This document shows, piece after piece, positions 56,084-64,000 of a stretch of DNA of 64,000 nucleotides; positions within the stretch are counted from its first letter, which is position 1, and every line of letters begins with the position of its first letter. The notes beneath the pieces are model-generated. The model worked only from the letters and a program-made list of their open reading frames with translations. It was not told the origin of the DNA and searched no databases. The stretch is from Hymenobacter jeongseonensis (GTDB taxonomy: Bacteria > Bacteroidota > Bacteroidia > Cytophagales > Hymenobacteraceae): positions 186,001 through 250,000 of the forward strand of contig NZ_JADQDQ010000005.1 of assembly GCF_015694725.1 (NCBI RefSeq). The letters run 5' to 3'. The position numbers and the translations under genes are program-made.

Positions 56084-56566
56084 TTACGAAAGCAGGGCGA
56101 GGGCTTCGTCGTTGCCTTGCTGCAGGGCCAGGCCGCCGGCAGTGAAGCCGCGCGCATCGGGAATGGACTGGTCGGCGCCGGCTTCCAATAGAATTTTCAC
56201 GAGGTTGTTGCGGCCAAAGAGGGTGGCAAACATGAGGGCCGTGCCCCCGTTGCCGTTCTGTAGGTCGAGGTTGGCGCCGTGCCGGATGAGGAGTTGGGCA
56301 ATTTCGGGGTAGCCTTTGAAGCTGACGCCCATCAGGGCCGTGTTGCCGCTCACGTCCTGCACGTTGGGGTCGGCGCCGGATTCGAGCAGGAATTTGGTGG
56401 CGTCGAGGTGGTCGTCGTAAGCGGCAAGAATCAGGGCCGAAAAGCCTTTGCCGTTGGTCACGTTCACGTCGAGGCCAGTGGCGAGCAGTTCCTGCAAGGC
56501 TGCCACATCGCCGCGGCGGGCGGCATCAAACAGCAAGTCTTCGGGGCGGGAGGAAGTAAAATCCAT
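56084..56566 (-). CDS. Ankyrin-repeat protein
   Basis: 160 residues from ATG 56566 (MDFTSSRPEDLLFDAARRGD). Four ankyrin repeats are visible, with the usual spacing: GDVAALQELLATGLDVN, SALILAAYDDHLDATKFLLE, TALMGVSFKGYPEIAQLLIRHGANLD, TALMFATLFGRNNLVKILLEAGAD. It mediates protein-protein contact, with partner unknown. The longer frame to 56659 adds a non-homologous N-terminus. No signal peptide. Confidence 0.9.
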   Translation of the reverse strand: MDFTSSRPEDLLFDAARRGDVAALQELLATGLDVNVTNGKGFSALILAAYDDHLDATKFLLESGADPNVQDVSGNTALMGVSFKGYPEIAQLLIRHGANLDLQNGNGGTALMFATLFGRNNLVKILLEAGADQSIPDARGFTAGGLALQQGNDEALALLS

Positions 56567-56677
56567 AAGTAAATGTGAAAATGGGGCCGTCGACAACAGC
56601 AGCCAGCCTGAACTGCCGGCGCCGAATGCCAATGGCAAGTAGTACTCAAAACGTGCCACTAAGTTTGCCTCTGGTCG

Positions 56678-57421
56678 CTAAAACCAGAGCAGCACCACCA
56701 GCACCAGCACCGTTAATAACCCGCTTACGGAAGCGGTGTTGACGACGGTTTCGGGCGAGCGGCCGGGCCACACGCCCACGGCCGCCACCAAGCCGAGCAG
56801 CAGCGGCAGCAGCGCAAACGTGCCGTAGATGGTGCCGCCGTGCGGCCGGAAGGGCGCGGGGCCATCGGGTGAGCCCGGCGAACTCACGTACCGGACCACG
56901 CCCAGCAACGGCGTTTTCCAGACCGTGATGCGCTGGTTTTCGCGCACCCGGTGCCCGATGCTGCTGGGTAGCCGAAACGAAGTGTGCTCGGTGTGCACCC
57001 GGTAGGCAATCTGCGGGTCGGAAAGCGCCGAGGACACGGCTACTGGCATGCGCGAGCGCACGGTTTCGTTGGCAAATTCGCGTTGGGGCAAGGCCCAATC
57101 AAGGGCTAGCACCAGGCAGCAGAACAATAGGGCCGCGTTGAGGCTGCGGCCCACCCGGGCGTAGCGAAACAGCCGGTCGTCGGTGCGGGCATACGGCGTG
57201 GGGTCTTCGGGCTCCTGGGCCAGCAGCAGGTCGTAGGCAAGGCGCCGGTGGGGGTTGCCGAGGATGTCGAATCCGGTTTCCACCTCGGCCAGTCGGGGTT
57301 TCATGGCCCGGTCGGTGGCCGCCAAGCGCTTGAAACGGGCCCGCTGCCGCGCATACGCCTGCTCAATTTGAACAGCCGTGGCCGTGGGGCCTATGCCCAA
57401 AACGCGGTAGTAGTTCTGCAT
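56678..57421 (-). CDS. J-domain-like membrane protein lacking HPD
   Basis: 247 residues. The first 65 residues follow the J-domain pattern (NYYRVLGIGPTATAVQIEQA, later GFDILGNPHRRLAYDLL), but the HPD tripeptide that activates Hsp70 is absent (RFKRLAATDRAM stands in its place). Two or three hydrophobic segments follow (about 95-112 and 195-245). It probably does not stimulate DnaK in the classical way and may use the fold as a docking module. Some Bacteroidota proteins of this type are annotated only as J domain-containing. It is divergent from ureD. Confidence 0.75.
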   Translation of the reverse strand: MQNYYRVLGIGPTATAVQIEQAYARQRARFKRLAATDRAMKPRLAEVETGFDILGNPHRRLAYDLLLAQEPEDPTPYARTDDRLFRYARVGRSLNAALLFCCLVLALDWALPQREFANETVRSRMPVAVSSALSDPQIAYRVHTEHTSFRLPSSIGHRVRENQRITVWKTPLLGVVRYVSSPGSPDGPAPFRPHGGTIYGTFALLPLLLGLVAAVGVWPGRSPETVVNTASVSGLLTVLVLVVLLWF

Positions 57422-57657
57422 AAGCCAAGCGCGGGAGTTTCCCTAAAATAAGGTCTTGGTCGCGAACTAAAAAACGTGGCCAAGCTGACACTATTGCACA
57501 TCGGTACTGGGAGCGGCGCTTCCGGCCGGCCCGCAGCCCAACTGCTTGGGGACCCCAGTAATTGGTTTCCAGCGCCCAGCACCTTACTTAGCAGGGCTGT
57601 TTTCTGGTCCAGCCTACCTTTTCTTCACTTTTGTCCTTGGCTCACTCCTCGGCCCGC

Positions 57658-58515
57658 ATGAACGCATCAACGGAATGGAGCACGCTGGAAGTGGCGCAAG
57701 TGCGCGGCCGCTCGCGGCTCATCGCCTGCAAAAGCATTCAGCCGCTGAAGGTTTTCAACCCCGCTGCCGCCAGCCCGGCCAGCCACGTGGTGCTCTCGAG
57801 CTACGGCGGCGGCATGGTGGCCGGCGATGCCATCCGGCTGCACATTGCCGCGCAGCCCCACACCCAGCTGGTGGTGAGCACACAGGCCAGCACCAAGATT
57901 TTCCGCTCGATAGACGGCGCCGTCGCTGAGCAGCACACCACTGGTGACCTGGACGAAGGGGCCCTGGCTGTGGTTTTTCCCGACCCCGTGGTGCTACAGG
58001 CCGAAAGCCGCTACCGGCAAGTGCAGGAATGGAACTTGCAGCCCACATCGGTGCTGCTGCTCGTCGACTGGTTTCACTCCGGCCGCATGGACCAAGGCGA
58101 ACGGTTTGCCTTCACGTCGCTACACTCAGAGCTGCGCGTGCGGGTGGGCGGCCGGCTGGTGGTGCTGGATAAATTCGCCTTCACCCCCGGGGAAAACATT
58201 GCTACTTCACCGGCCAACTTCGCGGGGTATCAAACCTTCTTCTCCCTCTTTCTGGTGGGCAGCCCCGAAGATGCGCGCTTTCAGATTTTGACGGCAATGC
58301 TGGCGCGGCAAAAGATGCCCGGCAGCCTCGGGCCGCACTTCAACATCAACAGCCAGGAGTGCGTGGTATCGGTGACCCAAGCGCGGGACAATGTGTGGGT
58401 GTTGCGGGCCGCCGCGCACAGCCGCATGGCGCTGCAGCCGTTGTGCGAGCAGATTCTGGCCGCGCTGGCCAGTGAGGAACTGCTGGGGTATAACCCGCTG
58501 GCGCGGAAGTACTGA
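57658..58515 (+). CDS. ureD: Urease accessory protein UreD
   Basis: 285 residues from ATG 57658 (MNASTEWSTLEVAQV); a TTG start at 57631 would add nine residues. UreD (UreH in some species) binds apo-urease and with UreF and UreG forms the complex that inserts nickel. Recognisable features are SSYGGGMVAGDAIRLHI, VVSTQASTKIFRS and the later YQTFFSLFLVG. It is on the plus strand, convergent with the rest of the urease genes; the other genes read toward it. Its stop codon abuts a family B palindrome. Confidence 0.93.
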   Translation: MNASTEWSTLEVAQVRGRSRLIACKSIQPLKVFNPAAASPASHVVLSSYGGGMVAGDAIRLHIAAQPHTQLVVSTQASTKIFRSIDGAVAEQHTTGDLDEGALAVVFPDPVVLQAESRYRQVQEWNLQPTSVLLLVDWFHSGRMDQGERFAFTSLHSELRVRVGGRLVVLDKFAFTPGENIATSPANFAGYQTFFSLFLVGSPEDARFQILTAMLARQKMPGSLGPHFNINSQECVVSVTQARDNVWVLRAAAHSRMALQPLCEQILAALASEELLGYNPLARKY

Positions 58516-58587
58516 TGTAGCGTGGACTCTGCGAGTCCGCGTGTGGCGGCGCAGTTAAGGCGCGGACTCGCAGAGTCCACGCTACAT
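58515..58587. repeat. Inverted REP-like pair, family B (ureD/ureG junction)
   Basis: Arms 58515-58541 and 58561-58587 are 27-bp perfect inverted copies. Each arm is also a hairpin (GGACTC...GAGTCC). The element begins at the last base of ureD and ends one base before the end of ureG, filling the convergent gap. Confidence 0.92.
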
Positions 58588-58588
58588 A

Positions 58589-59341
58589 TTACCGTCGGTC
58601 TTCCCTTACGGCGGCCAGCGCCCGCGCCTTAGCCGCTTTGATGTGGCTGATAATCTCATCCAACCCATGCCCATCAATGGCGCGTGCGAAGAGAAACGGT
58701 CCTTCGCCGCGCATCTTTTTCGAATCGCGCTCCATCACGCCCAAATCAGCCTTGATTAAGTCCTTGAGGTCGATTTTGTTGATTATGAGCAAGTCTGACT
58801 GCGTGATGCCGGGGCCGCCCTTGCGCGGGATTTTATCCCCGCCCGACACGTCGATGACGTAGATGGAATAGTCCACCAGCTCGCGGCTGAAATGGGCGGC
58901 TAGGTTGTCGCCGCCGCTCTCCACGAAGAGGTAATCGAGCCCGTAATCGAAGCGCTGCATGAGACCTTCGAGTGCATCCATGTTCAGCGAAATATCCTCC
59001 CGAATGGCGGCGTGCGGGCAGCCGCCGGTTTCCACACCCACAATCCGGTTTTCATCCAGCGCGCTGTGACGGATGAGGAATTCGGCGTCTTCGCGGGTGA
59101 AAATGTCGTTGGTCACCACGCCCAGCTCGAACTCGTAGCGCAGCCGTTCGCACAGGGCTTTTAGCAGCGCCGTTTTGCCGGTGCCCACCGGCCCGCCGAT
59201 GCCCACTGTGAAGGCTCTTTTGCGAAAGTTGCGGTAGCTAGGCAGCCGGCGCGTTTCGCGTTCGTTGAAGTCGCCGGGCGATTCGTACGCTTCGTGCTGA
59301 TGGCCGTGGAGGAGCAAGGCGAGTTTTTCGACAAAAGCCAT
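58589..59341 (-). CDS. ureG: Urease accessory GTPase UreG
   Basis: 250 residues, a little longer than usual, with a His-containing N-terminus (HGHQHEAYE). P-loop GGPVGTGKT at 49-57, the nickel-binding Cys108-Pro109-His110 ([11 protein letters not shown]) and the guanine-recognition NKIDL motif are intact. It delivers nickel to urease in a GTP-dependent way. It follows ureF on the minus strand, separated by a 74-base gap that is almost entirely a family B palindrome. Confidence 0.96.
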   Translation of the reverse strand: MAFVEKLALLLHGHQHEAYESPGDFNERETRRLPSYRNFRKRAFTVGIGGPVGTGKTALLKALCERLRYEFELGVVTNDIFTREDAEFLIRHSALDENRIVGVETGGCPHAAIREDISLNMDALEGLMQRFDYGLDYLFVESGGDNLAAHFSRELVDYSIYVIDVSGGDKIPRKGGPGITQSDLLIINKIDLKDLIKADLGVMERDSKKMRGEGPFLFARAIDGHGLDEIISHIKAAKARALAAVREDRR

Positions 59342-59345
59342 GGGC

Positions 59346-59416
59346 AGTAGCGCGGACTTTTAGTCCACGAATAATTTGGAATAATATGGACTCGCGGACT
59401 AAAAGTCCGCGCTACT
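59346..59416. repeat. Inverted REP-like pair, family B (ureG/ureF junction)
   Basis: Arms 59346-59366 and 59396-59416 are 21-bp perfect inverted copies, each with an internal hairpin (GGACT/AGTCC). The element begins four bases before the ureG start and ends at the ureF stop codon. Confidence 0.92.
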
Positions 59417-60087
59417 TAGTTCTGGAAAAGCTTGGAGTAAATGTCTTCGTGCAGCACCTGCGCGGCATCGAGCAAAAACGCCGAGCGGGTGGCCTCGCCA
59501 TACTCCTTTCCCACCTGCGCCGCCAGAATGTGCTCGAACACCGCGTAGAAATCGTGTTGCAGCTGATGCCCTTCCAGCGGCCCCAGAAATCCGAGTCGAA
59601 TGGCGGCGCTGAGCTGGTCGCGCAGCAGCATGTGCAGGTACATGGCTTTTAGCTCCTCCAACCCAAAACCCACACGCTGCAAGGCCAGCGTGAAAACCAG
59701 TGTGAAATGCGGCGGGATATTTTGCGCTGTGAACCATTGGGTAATGGTTTCCAAAGCAGCTTCCGGATAGAAAGTGGCCAGCAGTTTCAGCCAGTTGCGG
59801 CCCTGCACGGCGCTGGCTTTGTAGAGGGCGGGCACCAGCAATTGGGCATCGTATTCTTCGGCTACGGCTTGAAACTTGGGACTCTTTTCGGTGAGGTGGA
59901 AGGCTGAATAGATGAAGGGTAATTCGGCGCTGCCGGCTTGCTGCAGGTAGGAATACAGGTAATTCCGCAACGCAAACGGTGTGTTCACCAGCCCAAACGT
60001 GATGCTGCTTTCCAACCCATAAGAATAGGCAAAAGAGCCGGTGGGAATGGCCGAGTCGACGAGGTGCAGGAGGCGGGCGAATTGCAT
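59416..60087 (-). CDS. ureF: Urease accessory protein UreF
   Basis: 223 residues, all-helical as expected. The N-terminal LLHLVDSAIPTGSFAYSYGLESSI is the UreF signature. With UreD it forms the scaffold on urease onto which UreG docks. The C-terminal tail, which contacts UreG, is present (AAQVLHEDIYSKLFQN). Its start lies four bases before the next family B palindrome. Confidence 0.94.
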   Translation of the reverse strand: MQFARLLHLVDSAIPTGSFAYSYGLESSITFGLVNTPFALRNYLYSYLQQAGSAELPFIYSAFHLTEKSPKFQAVAEEYDAQLLVPALYKASAVQGRNWLKLLATFYPEAALETITQWFTAQNIPPHFTLVFTLALQRVGFGLEELKAMYLHMLLRDQLSAAIRLGFLGPLEGHQLQHDFYAVFEHILAAQVGKEYGEATRSAFLLDAAQVLHEDIYSKLFQN

Positions 60088-60090
60088 GAG

Positions 60091-60164
60091 ATGTAGCGCG
60101 GACTTTTAGTCCGCGAGTGGGACTGACTGACTGACTGACTCGCGGACTAAAAGTCCGCGCTACA

Positions 60165-60165
<1 letters not shown>
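60091..60165. repeat. Inverted REP-like pair, family B, with (GACT)5 loop (ureF/ureC junction)
   Basis: Arms 60091-60115 and 60141-60165 are 25-bp perfect inverted copies. The spacer contains five tandem GACT units (60121-60140). The element begins three bases before the ureF start codon region and ends at the ureC stop codon, filling the whole gap. Confidence 0.93.
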
Positions 60166-61883
<1,718 letters not shown>

Positions 61884-61911
61884 ATTTTAACCTTTAGGTA
61901 TTGTAGAATTA

Positions 61912-62352
61912 TTACTCCTTAGGCTTGATATAAGCAGCCGCTAATCTCATTCCTGGTGGAAGATTTTCTCGGTAGTAATAAAGCACTGTATCGGTGTTAT
62001 AAGAGACACTTTTAGCTGCTATTGTAACATTTGTTTTAGAATCTTCAACTTTGAAAATAAAAAGGTCAAATCCCACCTCTATCTCAAGCTGAAAGTTCAT
62101 TTGATAGGCTTCTTCCTGTTCAGGAATAAAGAAAACAGGAGACGTTGTATCTGACTTCCAATACTTGAAATAGCAGGTGGCAAAAAACACGTTGTGAAAC
62201 GTAATTTCTAATTCGTGATAATAAGAAAAATCAGTGCTTCCAGTAATAACCAAATCACTTCCATTGTAGGATGAAACATGAAAATCGAACCAAGCATTTT
62301 TCCTGATTAAAGCATCAATCTCTTCAACTGTTTTGCGCGTTTCATCCGTCAT
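61912..62352 (-). CDS. AT-rich hypothetical protein inside the urease operon
   Basis: 146 residues from ATG 62352 (MTDETRKTVEEIDALIRKNA). The frame is open upstream to 62451 but would overlap ureAB. GC is far lower than its neighbours (roughly the mid to upper 30s percent) and codon use is different. The sequence (FDFHVSSYNGSDLVITGSTDFSYYHELEITFHN) suggests a beta-rich soluble protein; no family recognised. It sits between ureAB and ureC, 28 bases from each. The context points to recent insertion of a foreign gene without breaking the operon. Confidence 0.65.
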   Translation of the reverse strand: MTDETRKTVEEIDALIRKNAWFDFHVSSYNGSDLVITGSTDFSYYHELEITFHNVFFATCYFKYWKSDTTSPVFFIPEQEEAYQMNFQLEIEVGFDLFIFKVEDSKTNVTIAAKSVSYNTDTVLYYYRENLPPGMRLAAAYIKPKE

Positions 62353-62380
62353 CACCAAGCTTATTAAAGACTGAGAACCC

Positions 62381-63121
62381 TTAGTTACCAAATTTCTCCA
62401 GCGCCTGCTGCTTCTTTCCAGCATCATCCAGCTTCCCATCAATGAGCCCATTGCCGCCGTACACGATGCGCTCGCCGGCCAGGGCCACCAGGCGCACGCG
62501 CTTGCGCTCGCCGGGCTCGAAGCGCACCGCCGTGCCGGCCGGGATGTTGAGGCGGAAACCGTAGGCGGCGGCGCGGTCGAAGTGCAGCGCCGCGTTGGTT
62601 TCGAAGAAGGGATAGTGCGAGCCGACCTGCACGGGCCGGTCGCCCATGTTCACGACGTCGACGTCCACCGTGGCGCGGCTTTCGTTGAGGATGATGTCGG
62701 CCGGGTGCAGCTGGTATTCGCCGGGCTGGGGGTGGCTGGCGTTGGCGGGCGCGGTGCCGGGGGCCGGGGCTTTGCTCAGGCCGGAGCCGTAGAGGGCCAG
62801 GGCGGCATCGCCGGTTTCGCGGCAGATGGGGTGGTGCACGGTCACGAGCTTGGTGCCGTCGGGGAAGGTGCCTTCGATTTGGACTTCGTGGAGCATGTCG
62901 GCCACGCCGGGCAGCACGTCGGCCAGGCCCAGCAGCTGCTTGCCCTTGTCCATGAGCACGGCCACCCGCTCGCCGTCGCGGATGAACTCCAGCAGCTGCG
63001 TGGCGATGAGGGCCAGGGCTTCGGGGTAGTTCAGGAGCAGGCCGCGGGCGTAGCGCTTCTGCGCCACGAAACCGGCTTGGTGGAGAACGAGCTTGTCGAG
63101 GTCTTTGGGGGAGAGGTGCAT
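62381..63121 (-). CDS. ureAB: Fused urease gamma/beta subunit
   Basis: 246 residues from ATG 63121 ([20 protein letters not shown]). Residues 1-100 are the gamma subunit ([37 protein letters not shown]). A short linker follows, and from about 131 the beta subunit ([72 protein letters not shown]). The gamma-beta fusion is the arrangement known from Helicobacter UreA and differs from the three-gene layout more common elsewhere. The upstream frame to 63166 crosses repeat DNA and is not used. Confidence 0.96.
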   Translation of the reverse strand: MHLSPKDLDKLVLHQAGFVAQKRYARGLLLNYPEALALIATQLLEFIRDGERVAVLMDKGKQLLGLADVLPGVADMLHEVQIEGTFPDGTKLVTVHHPICRETGDAALALYGSGLSKAPAPGTAPANASHPQPGEYQLHPADIILNESRATVDVDVVNMGDRPVQVGSHYPFFETNAALHFDRAAAYGFRLNIPAGTAVRFEPGERKRVRLVALAGERIVYGGNGLIDGKLDDAGKKQQALEKFGN

Positions 63122-63139
63122 AAGCAGGGAGCAATAAAG

Positions 63140-63292
63140 AACGTCATGCAGAGCGCAGCGAAGCATCTCGCATGTGGTAGTAACTCAATCGTTCAACGAT
63201 GCGAGCGAGATGCTTCGACTGCGCTCAGCATGACAGACGATTGATTTAGTAATGCACGCGAGATGCTTCGCTGCGCTCTGCATGACGTTCTT
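63140..63292. repeat. Three-armed REP-like cluster, family A (copy 5)
   Basis: One forward arm (63140-63171) and two reverse arms (63207-63233 and 63259-63291) of family A, in the 183-base gap between the nickel permease and ureAB. The first and third arms are near-perfect inverted copies; the middle arm is the older variant with CTGAGC in place of CAGAGC. Confidence 0.85.
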
Positions 63293-63304
63293 TTCGTTGT
63301 CGTT

Positions 63305-63913
63305 CTACCATCGCACATTCCCATAAATCATCCACCCGCCGTACCCAATGCACAGCAGCGACGACAAGGTAACGGCACTAAACTTCAACGTCCGGCTGAT
63401 TTTCATGCGCTTGGTGAACGGCACGCTGCACAGCCCGGCCACGATGAACATACCCAGAATGGAGCCCACGCCGAATACCGCAAAATAGAGCACGCTCAGC
63501 CACGGGTCGCGGATTTCGCTCATGACCAGCAGTACCAGCGCGCCGCTGCCGGCCAGGCCGTGGAGCAGGCCCACGGCGTAGGCCGCGCGGGATGGGGCCA
63601 CGCCGGGGCGCACCTTGGCGGCTGCGCGACGCTGGTCGAGCAGGCGGCTGATGCCCATGACGACTAGCATAAGGCCCACGGCGGCTTCGAAGTAGCCGGA
63701 AGTTAGGAGCGTGACGCGGCCCAGCAGGATAATACTGCCCACGACCACCAGCGTAGTGGTATGGCCCAGGCCCCAGTAGATGCCGTCGCGCAGGGCTTCG
63801 GCGAGGGTGTCGCGGCGGGAAATGAGGTTGCCCACGGCCAGTAAGTGGTCGGGTTCGAATGCGTGGCCCATTCCGGCTACGGAAGCAAATAAAATGGGTA
63901 ACAGACCTTGCAT
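63305..63913 (-). CDS. Nickel permease of the NicO/UreH type
   Basis: 202 residues with about six hydrophobic segments. HX4DH motif at His17-Asp22-His23 (GHAFEPDHLLAVGN) is the metal-binding signature of NiCoT/NicO transporters. In this place, first in the urease operon, it very likely brings nickel into the cell for urease. Start ATG 63913. The C-terminal VLYFAVFGVGSILGMFIVAGL also fits. A TATATTTC box (seven of eight) lies about 30 bases upstream. ureE, the nickel chaperone, is not seen in the window. Confidence 0.88.
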   Translation of the reverse strand: MQGLLPILFASVAGMGHAFEPDHLLAVGNLISRRDTLAEALRDGIYWGLGHTTTLVVVGSIILLGRVTLLTSGYFEAAVGLMLVVMGISRLLDQRRAAAKVRPGVAPSRAAYAVGLLHGLAGSGALVLLVMSEIRDPWLSVLYFAVFGVGSILGMFIVAGLCSVPFTKRMKISRTLKFSAVTLSSLLCIGYGGWMIYGNVRW

Positions 63914-64000
63914 CGACAGGGGTTATTGTCGAAATATAAGCTAATAACCGCTATTGGCCCTAAATTTTTCATGCCAATTTATAGATAAATCGAAAATCTA

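Overview
The window looks like chromosomal DNA of a GC-rich member of the Bacteroidota, most likely the order Cytophagales and possibly Hymenobacter or a close relative. The evidence is three SusC/SusD outer-membrane pairs, a PorQ homologue and a PorE-like protein of the type IX secretion system, promoter boxes of the Bacteroidota form TAnnTTTG, start codons mostly without Shine-Dalgarno sequences, and coding GC near 60 percent. The genus is an inference from overall character; no rRNA or tRNA gene is present to test it.

Layout. 1-9000 is mostly housekeeping on the minus strand: a partial comB, gcvT, ilvE, a cobalamin adenosyltransferase, an apparent operon gatC / polytopic TPR protein / ABC ATPase, plsC and a Nudix hydrolase. 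9078-9253 holds a probable unassigned small RNA with its own promoter and terminator. rnhB, a histidine kinase/response regulator pair and prfB (with the classical +1 programmed frameshift) follow. 13.8-29.7 kb is an outer-membrane uptake region of three SusC/SusD pairs with no neighbouring degradative enzymes, plus a 1 kb AT-rich non-coding stretch between the divergent first and second pairs. 29.7-44.4 kb carries hslU, porQ, lon, a PorE-like OmpA protein, a GreA-like protein, a GH3-family protein, osmC, dnaA and a two-gene 5'-nucleotidase. 44.6-48.7 kb encodes both subunits of methylmalonyl-CoA mutase, which needs the cofactor finished by the adenosyltransferase at 3 kb. 49-57.4 kb is more accessory: a Fic protein with an AT-rich C-terminal half, a minisatellite, several orphan proteins, an SDR enzyme, a subtilase lipoprotein, an ankyrin protein and a J-like membrane protein. 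57.6-63.9 kb is a urease cluster (ureD, ureG, ureF, ureC, fused ureAB and a nickel permease; no ureE seen).

The most striking pattern is not a gene. Intergenic spaces repeatedly hold REP-like elements in which each arm is itself a small hairpin and two arms face each other. At least four or five unrelated sequence families do this here. In the urease cluster such elements fill the ureD-ureG, ureG-ureF and ureF-ureC gaps almost base for base. Other points worth a second look are the small RNA at 9.1 kb, an AT-rich orphan gene inside the urease operon, and an ABC ATPase whose only operon partner is an 11-helix TPR protein instead of a normal permease.
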